DNA of 64,000 bases from RPQJ01 sp963732415 (lineage in GTDB: Bacteria; Pseudomonadota; Gammaproteobacteria; Steroidobacterales; Steroidobacteraceae): the NCBI GenBank assembly GCA_963732415.1, contig CAVSZK010000019.1, positions 868,001 to 932,000 of the forward strand, given 5' to 3'. Of this stretch, positions 33,694 to 42,235 are shown in pieces. The notes under the pieces were generated by a model. That model made no database searches. It had not been told where the DNA came from and saw only the letters and a program-made list of their open reading frames with translations. Within the stretch, counting starts at the first letter, position 1. Each line of letters opens with the position of its first letter. Made by a program: the position numbers and the translations under genes.

Positions 33694-34890
33694 TTGAGCA
33701 CTGCCCTGCCCCTCGTCGGCGTCAGGGTCCTGACCCTCGAGAACTTCGGGGCTGGACCGTTCGGCTCGCTGTACCTCGCCGACCTCGGTGCGGAGGTCAT
33801 AAAGATCGAGAACCGGGACCAGGGCGGCGACGCCACCCGCGCCATGGGACCATTCTTCCTCGGCGAGCACGACAGCCACTTCTTCCAGACGTTCAACCTG
33901 AACAAGAAGAGCGTGACGCTCAACCTGAAGCTCGCCGAGGGCCAGCAGGCATTCCGCAGGCTCGCAGGCACTGCCGACGTGGTGATGAACAACCTGCGCG
34001 GCGACCAGCCCGGGAAGCTGGGCCTCGACTACGCGAGCCTTGGCGCGGCGAATCCGCGGATCGTCTGCGCGCACCTCTCCGCCTACGGGCGCGACAACGA
34101 GCGCCGCGGCTGGCCCGGCTATGACTACCTGATGCAGGCCGAGGCCGGCTACCTGCACCTCACTGGCGAGCCCGGCACCCCGCCCGCCCGCATGGGCCTG
34201 TCGGTCGTGGACTACATGACCGGGATCACGACGGCGGTGGCGGTGCTCTCCTCGCTGATCGGCGTGATGAAAACCGGACTGGGCGGAGACGTCGACGTGT
34301 CGCTGTTCGACGTGGCGCTGCACCAGCTCACCTACCCGGGCAACTGGTACCTGAACGAGGGACATCGCACCGAGCGGATGCCCCGCAGCTCCCATCCCTC
34401 GGCCGTGCCGGTACAGCTCTTCCGGACCGAGGACGGCTGGATCTTCGTGATGTGCATGACCGAGAAGTTCTGGCACTCGCTGGTCGAGCAGCTCGAGCGC
34501 GCGGAACTGGCTGCGGACCCGCGCTTCGCGACGGTGGCCGACCGGCGCCAGAACCGCGACGAGCTGACCCGGGTCCTGGACCAGGAATTCTCGCGCGGCA
34601 CGACGCGTCACTGGCTGGACCGACTGCAGGGCGTGCTGCCCGCCGCCCCCGTCTACGACCTGCCGCAGGCCCTAGACAACCCCTATGCCCACTCCGTCGG
34701 CATGGTTCGGTCCCTGCCGCACCCATCGCGACCCGACTTTCGGGTGCTCGCGAACCCGATCAAGCTGGACGGCGCGAGGCTGCCCGCACGTCCGGCGCCC
34801 GCCCTCGGTGAGCACACCGACGCGCTGCTGCGCGAGGTTGGCTACTCGGACGCCGAGATCGCGGCGCTTCGCGACTGCGGCGCCGCCTGA
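33694..34890 (+). CDS. Class III (CaiB/BaiF) CoA-transferase
   Basis: 398 residues from a TTG at 33694, preceded by GAGAGGA; the more upstream ATG gives a non-homologous extension. Family III CoA-transferases move CoA between acyl groups through an Asp-bound intermediate. The Asp is in MGLSVVDYMTG. Typical pieces are VLTLENFGAGPFGSLYLADLGAEVIKIE and LNLNKKSVTLNLK-like FNLNKKSVTLNLK. The family includes formyl-CoA, carnitine, mesaconyl and alpha-methylacyl-CoA enzymes, so the substrate is open. It is divergent from ppc. Confidence 0.9.
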   Translation: MSTALPLVGVRVLTLENFGAGPFGSLYLADLGAEVIKIENRDQGGDATRAMGPFFLGEHDSHFFQTFNLNKKSVTLNLKLAEGQQAFRRLAGTADVVMNNLRGDQPGKLGLDYASLGAANPRIVCAHLSAYGRDNERRGWPGYDYLMQAEAGYLHLTGEPGTPPARMGLSVVDYMTGITTAVAVLSSLIGVMKTGLGGDVDVSLFDVALHQLTYPGNWYLNEGHRTERMPRSSHPSAVPVQLFRTEDGWIFVMCMTEKFWHSLVEQLERAELAADPRFATVADRRQNRDELTRVLDQEFSRGTTRHWLDRLQGVLPAAPVYDLPQALDNPYAHSVGMVRSLPHPSRPDFRVLANPIKLDGARLPARPAPALGEHTDALLREVGYSDAEIAALRDCGAA

Positions 34891-34969
34891 CCAGCCTCGA
34901 GAGCGTCGAAACGAACTTCCGTATTCTGTTAAAGTCCAACCGTCATTCCACCGACCCCATAGAGTGAAA

Positions 34970-35797
34970 ATGCAGAGATTCACCGCGCTGCTTGCCATCA
35001 CGCTGACCCTGGCGCTCGGAAATTCCGCCGCAGTGGCGGACGAGAGAACGGACACGCGCCTCGAGGGCGCACGCGTCGTCTTTGAGAGCTTCACCGGAAT
35101 ATCCGAGCAGGCAATCCCGGGCTGGATGCTGGAACGCGCCTATGGAATCGTAGTGGTTCCCAGGGTCTTCGAGATGGCCGTTGGTTTCGGCGGGCGCGGC
35201 GGGCGCGGCGTGATGGCCGTGCGCAACCCTGACGGCACCTGGAGTAATCCGGTATTTCTCAATCTATACGGCGGCAGCTTCGGATTCCAGTTCGGCATGC
35301 AGATGACCGACGTCGTGCTGGTACTCATGTCGCGCAAGACCGTCGAGGGCATCAGCGGCGGGAAGTTCATACTCGGCGCGGACGCCAGCGTGGCCGCCGG
35401 TCCGGTCGGCCGCACGGCCTCTGCAAACACGGACCCCATGCTCAAGGCCCAGGTGCTGTCGTATTCGCGCAGCGAGGGCGTCTTTGCCGGCGTCTCGCTG
35501 GAAGGTACCGTGCTCGCTGTCGATGACGGCGCGAACGAAACCGCCTATGGCGTGACGGGCATCCTCGCCTCGCAGATCCTCGCGGGCCAGGTAGGAACTC
35601 CACCCGCGGCAGCGCTCGCGTTCAGGGCGGCGCTGGAGCACGCGACAAGCGGGGCGGCATCGGCTGAGGCCCCGGCCACGACCGACACGACCGCCCCGGC
35701 CGCAGCACCTTCCGCACCCGACGACCACGCGTCGAGCGCTCCGGTGCAGACCTACCCGATGGAAGATCCGGAGCCGGGCGCACCGCCGCCGAACTGA
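34970..35797 (+). CDS. Exported SYLF-domain (Ysc84-like) lipid-binding protein
   Basis: 275 residues from the ATG at 34970. A signal peptide (RFTALLAITLTLALGNSAAVA) precedes a SYLF domain at about 30-225: IPGWMLERAYGIVVVP, GFGGRGGRGVMAVR, GSFGFQFGMQMTDVVLVLMS, FILGADASVAAGPVGR and YSRSEGVFAGVSLEG. In eukaryotes SYLF domains bind phosphoinositides; bacterial exported forms have no fixed role but are found in the envelope. The C-terminal 45 residues are Pro/Ala/Asp-rich and disordered. It lies 79 nt after the CoA-transferase. Confidence 0.85.
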   Translation: MQRFTALLAITLTLALGNSAAVADERTDTRLEGARVVFESFTGISEQAIPGWMLERAYGIVVVPRVFEMAVGFGGRGGRGVMAVRNPDGTWSNPVFLNLYGGSFGFQFGMQMTDVVLVLMSRKTVEGISGGKFILGADASVAAGPVGRTASANTDPMLKAQVLSYSRSEGVFAGVSLEGTVLAVDDGANETAYGVTGILASQILAGQVGTPPAAALAFRAALEHATSGAASAEAPATTDTTAPAAAPSAPDDHASSAPVQTYPMEDPEPGAPPPN

Positions 35798-35801
35798 CCC
35801 G

Positions 35802-36608
35802 TCAGCGCCGGAACACGCCCCGCACCAGCCTCACCTGGCCTTCCTCGAGGCTGCGCCGCGCATTGGTGGCCTTCTGCCCCAGGTTGTCGACGAACACCGA
35901 CAGGCCCAGTTGACCCGGCGCCGCGGGCGTGGCGTTCGCCACGGTACGACCGAGGTGCTCGTCGCTGGTGTCCTCGAACATGACCACGGCGAAACCGCAC
36001 TCGCCGAGCATCGCGCTCATCTCGTCAGCCGGGACCAGGCAGTTGTCGCCTGGCTCGGTCGCCCACGGCAGCGGGTAATACGTGGTGGGCTGCCGGCCTG
36101 CCGCCATTTCCTGGAAGGCAAACCGGCCACCGGGCTTCAGGACGCGGAACATCTCGCTGTAAAGCCCGCGCTTGTCCGCGATGTTCATGCCGACGTTCTG
36201 CATCCAGACGGCATCGAACGACTGGTCGGGGAACGGCAGGTCGAGCGCGCTCGCCTGGTGCACCGCGACCCGGTCATCGAGACCGGTCAGCCGGTTCAGC
36301 AGCGCCGCGCCGGTGCAGTAGTCGGACGACAGGTCGACACAATCGACGCGGCAACCGGCTTCGGACGCCAGCATCCGCGCGGGACCGGCGAGCCCGGCGC
36401 CGATGTCGAGTACCCGGTCGTCCGCCCGGATCTGCGCCAGCTCCAGCAGCTCGCGTGAAGCACGCAGGCCACCGGTGTGGAAATGGTCGAGGGGCGCAAG
36501 CTGCTCGGGCGACAGCCGCTGGCCAGGATCCAGTCCCGCCGTGCGCAGGGCCGCAAGGATTCGCGCCTCGATGTCGCGCGCCGAATAGTGTTCTTCCAGA
36601 TTGGTCAT
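35802..36608 (-). CDS. Class I SAM-dependent methyltransferase
   Basis: 268 residues. Motif I is RVLDIGAGLAGPAR, motif II is VDCVDLS, and motif IV is FDAVWMQNVGMNI; the early HFHTGGLRASRELLELA resembles sarcosine/dimethylglycine N-methyltransferases and UbiE-like enzymes. The sequence begins EEHYSARDIEARILAAL, a lead-in shared with that group. The substrate is not clear. A second, different methyltransferase gene lies directly upstream on the same strand (gap about 30 nt), so the two probably form an operon. It is convergent with the SYLF gene, with only 4 nt between stops. Confidence 0.85.
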   Translation of the reverse strand: MTNLEEHYSARDIEARILAALRTAGLDPGQRLSPEQLAPLDHFHTGGLRASRELLELAQIRADDRVLDIGAGLAGPARMLASEAGCRVDCVDLSSDYCTGAALLNRLTGLDDRVAVHQASALDLPFPDQSFDAVWMQNVGMNIADKRGLYSEMFRVLKPGGRFAFQEMAAGRQPTTYYPLPWATEPGDNCLVPADEMSAMLGECGFAVVMFEDTSDEHLGRTVANATPAAPGQLGLSVFVDNLGQKATNARRSLEEGQVRLVRGVFRR

Positions 36609-36638
36609 TACCCCCCCCTGATTCTTGCCTGCGCAGGA

Positions 36639-37322
36639 TCAGGCACTCTTGCGTGCCAGCACGACCTCCGACGGAAACAGCATCTGTTGATGGTATTCCC
36701 TCGTTTCGACGGTGAACTGGTGTTTCCCAAGCCTGTCCGCCATCTGCACGCCGCGACAGCCGCCCAGGGCCCTGGGTGAGAGTCTGTAGATGGCTTCATA
36801 CACCCTGCTCGCCCGGGACATGCCCCGGGCCATGTTCACGAGCACCAATCGGCCACCGGGCCGCAATACCCGACTGAACTCGTCCAGGATTCGGTCCATG
36901 TCCGCGTATGGAATGAGGTCGAACATGTAGCTGTTGAACAGGATGTCGATCGACCCGGATCGGGCCGGAAGATCGAAGGCCGTCCCGATCTCGAGCCGGT
37001 AATCCACTCCGGAGAACTGGCGCATGCGGGTCCTGGCCCTGGCCAGCATTCCAGGCGAGAGGTCGATCCCGAGGTTCTGTCCATGGGGGTTTCTTTGCAG
37101 GATCTCGCGGAATGCCACGCCCGTGCCGACGGCCACCTCCAGGATCGACTGGCTGTCCTCGATGGCGGCCAGTTCGATCGCCCGCGCCATCGCCCGGGAC
37201 TCGGTGAGTCGCCCCCAGAGGTCATAGACGCCGGCAATCCGATCGTAGACATGCGGGATGTCGGCCTGGGAAATTTGGGCGTCCAGTTCCATCTGGCGAT
37301 CGCGAAGACGTGGCTGGCTCAT
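36639..37322 (-). CDS. UbiE/BioC-like SAM-dependent methyltransferase
   Basis: 227 residues from the ATG at 37322. Motif I is ILEVAVGTGVAFREIL and the acidic strand is GIDLSPGMLARAR; FNSYMFDLIPYADMDRIL and RVLRPGGRLVLVNMARG follow, typical of the UbiE/phospholipid N-methyltransferase type. The N-terminal YDRIAGVYDLWGRLTES is also UbiE-like. Candidate substrates are a quinone precursor or a phospholipid head group, neither of which can be shown. The open frame extends further upstream as non-coding. It is followed by the second methyltransferase gene. Confidence 0.85.
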   Translation of the reverse strand: MSQPRLRDRQMELDAQISQADIPHVYDRIAGVYDLWGRLTESRAMARAIELAAIEDSQSILEVAVGTGVAFREILQRNPHGQNLGIDLSPGMLARARTRMRQFSGVDYRLEIGTAFDLPARSGSIDILFNSYMFDLIPYADMDRILDEFSRVLRPGGRLVLVNMARGMSRASRVYEAIYRLSPRALGGCRGVQMADRLGKHQFTVETREYHQQMLFPSEVVLARKSA

Positions 37323-37406
37323 GCGTTCCCCCGGCAATATATTTCGTCGAGCAACTTGGGCATTATCAATGGACACCCCTCCCTTTACGACAACATGGGA
37401 ACAGCG

Positions 37407-38912
37407 ATGAATAAAAGAGCGGTCCTTGTAGCGACCCTGGCAAGCGCCGCGTGCCTGCTTGCAAACCAGCCTGCCTGGTCTGACGAATCGGACTTCGGCG
37501 CGATCAAGGCCGCGATTGCGGAGCAGCATGACGAGGGCGTGAAACGGTTGCAGGAATGGATCCACCTGCCGTCGATCGCGGCAGAAGATCGCGGGTATCC
37601 GGCGGGCCCCGAGCACATGGTCAAGCTGCTCAAGGACGCCGGTTTCCAGCACGCGACCATCGTCGAGACCGACGGCAAGCCGGGCGTGTTCGCCACGCTG
37701 GATGCAGGGGCAGAGCGCACTGTCGGACTGTACTTCATGTACGACGTGAAGCAGTTCGACCCGGAGGAATGGTCTTCGCCGCCGCTCGAGGCGCTGCTGG
37801 TGGACAAGCCCGGGCTGGGCAAGGCGATCGTCGGCCGCGGCGCAGTGAACCAGAAGGGTCCCGAAGCCGCGTTCATCGCCGCCTTGCATGCGTTCCGGGC
37901 CGCCGGCAAGACCCTGCCGGTGAACCTCGTGCTGGTCGCGGAAGGCGAGGAAGAAATCGGTTCGCCGCACATCGGCCAGATCGTGCACCGACCCGAGGTG
38001 CAGAAGGCACTGGCCGGCACGATCGGTGTGTTCATGCCCTCGGCCTCGCAGGACCCGGACGGCATCGTGACCGTCAGCCTCGGAGCCAAGGGAATTATCG
38101 AAGTCCAGCTGACCGCCAGCGGCGAGCTGTGGGGCCGCGGCCCCGGCAAGGACGTCCACTCCTCGCTCAAGGCCATGATCGACGGACCGGCCTGGCACCT
38201 GGTGCATGCGCTGGACAGCCTGGTCTCGGCCGACGGCAACACGATCACCATCGACAACTATCCCCAGCCGCTGCCGGTGACGGCCGCGGAAAAGGCAATG
38301 ATCGCCGAGGCCGCGGCGCGCCGCAGCGAAGCGCAGATGAAGAAGCAGCTGAGCACCAAGGTCTGGATCGATGACCTGCCGTTCGAGCAGGCACTCGAGC
38401 GACTGGTGTCGCAGCCCACGGTCAATATCGAGGGGCTGGTCGGGGGCTACACCGGACCGGGCGGCAAGACCGTCCTGCCCCACCAGGCAACGGCGAAACT
38501 CGACTTCCGCCTCGTGCCGGGCATGACAGCGGCCGGCGCGCTGGCGGCGCTGAAGGCCCATCTCGTCAACCACGGATTCGGCGACATCGAAGTGAACATG
38601 TCGGGCGGTTACGACCCGACCAGCACGCCGCTGGACGCGCCGCTGATCCAGGCCCAGGTCGCGGTGCTGAAGCGCGATGGCATCGATCCGCTGATCTGGC
38701 CGCGCAATGCGGGTTCCTATCCGGGCTTTGTTTTCACCGGCCCGCCGTTGAACCTGGCTTCCGGGCACTTCGGCCTCGGCCACGGCAGTGGCGCGCACGC
38801 GCCGGACGAGTACTTCGTCGTTGAATCGACCAACCCCAACATCGACGGCTGGGATGGCGCGGTGATGTCCTATGTCGAGTACCTGTACGAACTCGCAAAG
38901 CAGCCGGATTAG
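37407..38912 (+). CDS. Exported M20-like hydrolase with altered metal ligands
   Basis: 501 residues from the ATG at 37407; an ATG 12 nt earlier is an alternative. A signal peptide ends near ANQPAWS. The fold is M20 di-zinc peptidase: catalytic-domain start with EWIHLPSIAAED, EWSSPPLEA, VGRGAVNQKGPE, EGEEEIGS and HAPDEYFVVES near the end. Two usual ligands are replaced: the His of HxD is Met111 in FMYDVKQ, and the bridging Asp is Asn148 in AVNQKGP. The Glu cluster and last His remain. The dimerisation domain is intact. It may be a one-metal enzyme or a distinct exported subfamily. It is divergent from the methyltransferase pair. Confidence 0.8.
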   Translation: MNKRAVLVATLASAACLLANQPAWSDESDFGAIKAAIAEQHDEGVKRLQEWIHLPSIAAEDRGYPAGPEHMVKLLKDAGFQHATIVETDGKPGVFATLDAGAERTVGLYFMYDVKQFDPEEWSSPPLEALLVDKPGLGKAIVGRGAVNQKGPEAAFIAALHAFRAAGKTLPVNLVLVAEGEEEIGSPHIGQIVHRPEVQKALAGTIGVFMPSASQDPDGIVTVSLGAKGIIEVQLTASGELWGRGPGKDVHSSLKAMIDGPAWHLVHALDSLVSADGNTITIDNYPQPLPVTAAEKAMIAEAAARRSEAQMKKQLSTKVWIDDLPFEQALERLVSQPTVNIEGLVGGYTGPGGKTVLPHQATAKLDFRLVPGMTAAGALAALKAHLVNHGFGDIEVNMSGGYDPTSTPLDAPLIQAQVAVLKRDGIDPLIWPRNAGSYPGFVFTGPPLNLASGHFGLGHGSGAHAPDEYFVVESTNPNIDGWDGAVMSYVEYLYELAKQPD

Positions 38913-38966
38913 TTCCCGGTATTCCGAACCGACCCACGGCGAAAACGGAACCACCTGCCCTTGTCC

Positions 38967-39470
38967 ATGATTTTCAATCCTCGACGACGCCTGCTGGTCC
39001 ACACCGGTGCGCTGGTTCTCGGTGCGCTTTGCGCGGGACTGGTCACGTCACCGCGAGCATTGGCCAGGTACACGTACGTGCCGGCTGCGACGATCCCGGA
39101 GTCGGCGCTGATCCAGCCTGCAGCGCTGGTTGCGATACTGCAGGACTCCCCTGACCGGGCGCCGCTGATGCTGCAGGTCGGCGCGCACGTGCTCTACGTC
39201 CAGGCACACATCCCGGGCTCAGAATACGTGGGGCCGGGCGAGGAAGACGAGGGTCTCGAGGCACTTCGCGCACGCGTCGCGAAGCTGCCGCGGGACACGC
39301 CGGTCGTCATCTACTGCGGCTGCTGTCCCTGGGATCATTGCCGCAACATCGGCGGCGCATTCGCGGCGCTGCAGCGCCTCGGATTCACAGAGGTGAAGGT
39401 CCTGCATATCGAGTCCAACTTCGGCAGCAACTGGGTGGACCAGGGATATCCCGTCGCTGGAGGCGAGTGA
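38967..39470 (+). CDS. Exported rhodanese-like protein
   Basis: 167 residues from the ATG at 38967; a TTG two codons earlier is possible. The N-terminus NPRRRLLVHTGALVLGALCAG is a signal sequence with a twin-arginine-like cluster. The rhodanese fold ends in an active-site loop IYCGCCPWDHCRNI, with several Cys rather than the usual single CxxG loop. Family members move sulfane sulfur or act in periplasmic redox reactions. GSEYVGPGEEDEGLEAL matches the usual region before the loop. The GFA gene follows 2 nt after its stop with a strong GGAGG site inside its end, so they are co-translated. Confidence 0.8.
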   Translation: MIFNPRRRLLVHTGALVLGALCAGLVTSPRALARYTYVPAATIPESALIQPAALVAILQDSPDRAPLMLQVGAHVLYVQAHIPGSEYVGPGEEDEGLEALRARVAKLPRDTPVVIYCGCCPWDHCRNIGGAFAALQRLGFTEVKVLHIESNFGSNWVDQGYPVAGGE

Positions 39471-39472
39471 GA

Positions 39473-39874
39473 ATGGCACGAGGAGAATGCAACTGCGGCG
39501 CAGTCGCGTTCGAGATCGACGCCGCGCTGTCGGGCGTATACGTGTGTCACTGCTCGATCTGTCGCAGGTCCACTGGCAGCAGCGGGATCGCGGTGGTCAT
39601 CGTCGACAACGGCGCCTTCCGGTGGACACGCGGTAAAGAACAGATTGCGACCTGGAAGAAGCCGAACGCCGACTGGGAGACCTGGTTCTGCAGGACGTGC
39701 GGCTCTCGGTTGCCGGGCGCCAATGACGAATCGCGAATGTTCGTTCCGGCCGGGTTGATCTCGGATGGCGGTGACGCGCTCAGGGTCATTCACCACATCT
39801 GGGTCGGTTCGAAGGCCGGTTGGGATGAGATAGGAGACCGGGGCAAACAGCACCCCGAAGCATTCGAGGGATAG
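39473..39874 (+). CDS. GFA-family zinc protein
   Basis: 133 residues from the ATG at 39473. The three Cys signatures of the GFA (DUF636) fold are present: GECNCGAVAF, YVCHCSICRRSTG and WFCRTCGSRLPG, binding two zinc ions. The original member (Gfa) aids glutathione-formaldehyde adduct formation; most relatives have no assigned reaction. It follows the exported rhodanese gene by 2 nt; both carry Cys-rich sites, which suggests a thiol or aldehyde detoxification pair, although this protein has no signal peptide. Confidence 0.85.
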   Translation: MARGECNCGAVAFEIDAALSGVYVCHCSICRRSTGSSGIAVVIVDNGAFRWTRGKEQIATWKKPNADWETWFCRTCGSRLPGANDESRMFVPAGLISDGGDALRVIHHIWVGSKAGWDEIGDRGKQHPEAFEG

Positions 39875-39908
39875 TCGCGATTACCCGAATATTGCTGTTT
39901 CCTTACCC

Positions 39909-40802
39909 TCACGATGTCTCCGGCGAACGGGCAAGTCCGTCGAGGAACCTGGCCGCGATGGGCGACAGACTCTTGCCGCGCGGGTAGAGGATCCACCAGT
40001 TCGAGTGCAACGGAAAGCCCGCGACGTTGAGGATCGCGAGGCCCGGGCCCACTCCCTTGCTGCCCAGGGCGTGGCGCGACACGACCGCGATACCCATGCC
40101 GGCGGCGACGATCTCCTTGATAGCCTCGTTGCTGCCGATCTCCAGGCGTACGTCGGGCACCAGGCCCGCGCGCTTGAAGTGCGCATCGCAGGCGAGACGG
40201 GTCCCCGAGCCCGGTTCGCGGAGGATGAACCGCTCGCGGGCGAGCCGCGCGATTGGCAGGCGTTTCCTGCCGGCGAGCGGGTGCGACGCGGCGGCAATGA
40301 CCACCAGCGGATTAGGCAGGAACGGGTGGCGCTCGAGCGCGATGTCTGAGGGCGGAATCGACATGACGTAGAGGTCGTCGCGGTTTTCGCGCATGCGGGC
40401 AATGACACCGTCGCGGTTGAGAACCTCCAGCGCGATGTCGATGTCTGGATGCCGTGCGCAGAATCGACCCAGGATGCGCGGCACGACGTACTTGGCGGTA
40501 CTGACGAGTGCGACTCGAAGGCGGCCGCGCGTTAGCCCCTTCATCGCGTCGATGCGCTGGACGAATGCCGCCCACTCGTCGCTCATCGCCCGGGCCGTCC
40601 GCAGGAGATCCTCGCCCGCCTGTGTGAGATGGATGCGGTTGTCGACTCGCTCGTAGAGGGACAGCCCCACCGCGTCAGTCAGGTCCTTCAACTGCATCGA
40701 CACCGTGGGCTGGGTCACATGGCAGGCCTTCGCGGCCGCCGTGACGCTCCCGTGCTCCGCGAGGGCGGCGAAGAGGCGCAACTGGCGTAGCGTCGTATGC
40801 AT
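39909..40802 (-). CDS. LysR-family regulator, CbbR/CmpR-like
   Basis: 297 residues. The N-terminal helix-turn-helix is LRLFAALAEHGSVTAAAKAC with TQPTVSMQLKDL; the effector domain begins near 90 with RGRLRVALVSTAKYVVPRIL, typical of the CbbR/CmpR/CcmR group that controls carbon fixation and bicarbonate uptake. It is divergent from sbtA across a 93-bp AT-rich region, the classic arrangement for a LysR protein and its target. Effector is unknown; CbbR-type relatives sense NADPH, 2-phosphoglycolate or 2-oxoglutarate. Confidence 0.9.
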   Translation of the reverse strand: MHTTLRQLRLFAALAEHGSVTAAAKACHVTQPTVSMQLKDLTDAVGLSLYERVDNRIHLTQAGEDLLRTARAMSDEWAAFVQRIDAMKGLTRGRLRVALVSTAKYVVPRILGRFCARHPDIDIALEVLNRDGVIARMRENRDDLYVMSIPPSDIALERHPFLPNPLVVIAAASHPLAGRKRLPIARLARERFILREPGSGTRLACDAHFKRAGLVPDVRLEIGSNEAIKEIVAAGMGIAVVSRHALGSKGVGPGLAILNVAGFPLHSNWWILYPRGKSLSPIAARFLDGLARSPETS

Positions 40803-40895
40803 AGATATTCCTCGATGGCTCCTAAATGTTTTATTGATTTTACTCTATTGTGTACACCTCGTACCGTGCCGGCCCAGTCATTACCGGGACGCCTC
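40803..40895. promoter_or_regulatory. AT-rich divergent control region, lysR / sbtA
   Basis: The 93 bp between the two starts contains a notably AT-rich block at about 40820-40855 (CTAAATGTTTTATTGATTTT and following) in otherwise GC-rich DNA. Such a block usually holds overlapping promoters and LysR boxes. An exact T-N11-A operator was not settled by eye. The sbtA start is preceded by GGGA about 7 nt upstream. Confidence 0.5.
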
Positions 40896-41909
40896 ATGCA
40901 AAGCTTTCTCGACCCCGCCATTCTCTTCTTCGTATTCGGCGTCGCGGCAGGACTCGCGCGCTCCAACCTTGAGATTCCGCCGCAGGTATCGCGCTTCCTC
41001 TCGCTCTACCTGCTGATGGCACTTGGGCTCAAGGGTGGCTTTGCACTTGCCAAGTCCGGCCTTACCGCCGATGTCGCGGTGAGCATTGGCTGCGCGCTTG
41101 TGCTCGCAGTCGTCGTGCCCGCGATCGGATACCAATTGCTGCGCCGGATCGTGTCCGGCTTCGACGCCGCGGCCATCTCCGCGACCTACGGCTCGGTCAG
41201 CGCTGTCACGTTCATCACTGCGGCGCAGTATCTGGACGGCCGCGGCGTGGAGTACGGCGGTCACATGGCCGCGGCACTGGCCCTGATGGAGTCACCTGCC
41301 ATCATCATGGCGGTCATCGCCGCCAACACGATACGCCGGTCGCAGATCGTGCCGGTGAGTGCTGGCTCTCACGGTGGGAACGCAGCCGCGGTGTCGGGTA
41401 CGTCGCCGGACGCAGGCACGCCGCTGCGCAAGATCCTGCACGAGTCCTTCACCGACGGTGCACAGCTTCTGCTGCTCGGATCGATGGCAATCGGACTCGC
41501 GACCGGCGACGTCGGCAAGGCAATGATGCAACCCTTCTCCGGGGATCTCTTCAAGGGCATGCTCGCCTTCTTCCTGCTCGATATGGGCCTCATGGCCGCG
41601 CGCAACTTCGGCGAGTTGCGCGGCAAGCCTCCGATGCTTCTCGCGTACGCCGTGTTCGGACCGCTCGCCCATGCGTCGCTCGCGCTCGCGCTTGCCATGC
41701 TGGCCGGCCTGTCACCCGGTAACGGCGCGCTGCTGATGGTACTGGCGGCGAGCGCCTCATACATCGCGGTGCCGGCTGTGCTGCGCTACGCGGTGCCGGA
41801 GGCGAATCCCTCGCTCTACTTCGGCATGTCGCTTGGCGTCACGTTCCCGCTCAACATCCTGTTTGGCATCCCGCTCTACACCAGCGTTGCCACTGCGGTG
41901 CTCGGGTAG
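40896..41909 (+). CDS. sbtA: SbtA-family sodium-dependent bicarbonate transporter
   Basis: 337 residues from the ATG at 40896, about 10 membrane segments in two inverted halves of five. SbtA imports bicarbonate with sodium. Family features are SFLDPAILFFVFGVAAGLARS at the start, LLMALGLKGGFAL, ATYGSVSAVTFITA (bicarbonate site) and GMSLGVTFPLNILFGIPLY. No sbtB (PII-like) gene follows, unlike in cyanobacteria. In a heterotroph it could supply bicarbonate for ppc, which lies about 7 kb away. It is divergent from a CbbR-like regulator. Confidence 0.9.
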   Translation: MQSFLDPAILFFVFGVAAGLARSNLEIPPQVSRFLSLYLLMALGLKGGFALAKSGLTADVAVSIGCALVLAVVVPAIGYQLLRRIVSGFDAAAISATYGSVSAVTFITAAQYLDGRGVEYGGHMAAALALMESPAIIMAVIAANTIRRSQIVPVSAGSHGGNAAAVSGTSPDAGTPLRKILHESFTDGAQLLLLGSMAIGLATGDVGKAMMQPFSGDLFKGMLAFFLLDMGLMAARNFGELRGKPPMLLAYAVFGPLAHASLALALAMLAGLSPGNGALLMVLAASASYIAVPAVLRYAVPEANPSLYFGMSLGVTFPLNILFGIPLYTSVATAVLG

Positions 41910-42235
41910 TCGGCCATCTCGCGGCGTGACCAGTGGTTCGATTGCACCTGACCCCGTTTCTCGATCTGCCTGGGGCGTGGGCGCGGTGCTCGCGGCGCCG
42001 TGCCCGAACGCCCGCACCATGACGGCTGGCCTCTGCCGGGAATTCCGCGAATGCATCGTCTCGAGCGGCGGTGGACGGGGAAGTCGCCGAGGTCGTGGCC
42101 ATCGCACGCGCGCAGTGGGCCGCCGACGTGCAGGGCAAGAGCGTGGCCGACCAGTCGAGGGATAGCGAGCACAAATCCGCTTGTCGCGGTCGCTGGGGAA
42201 TATAATTCCTCGGCCCCACCGATGCGAGGCTCGGC
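41910..42235 (+). other. Gap with a possible gene remnant
   Basis: No intact gene is visible in these 326 bp. A frame at 42071-42205 reads VDGEVAEVVAIARAQWAADV then QGKSVADQ before turning into non-protein-like residues and a stop. The first 30 residues look coding and recall the N-terminus of NTF2/SnoaL-like proteins, so this may be a truncated remnant. The remaining bases show nothing further. Confidence 0.3.
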
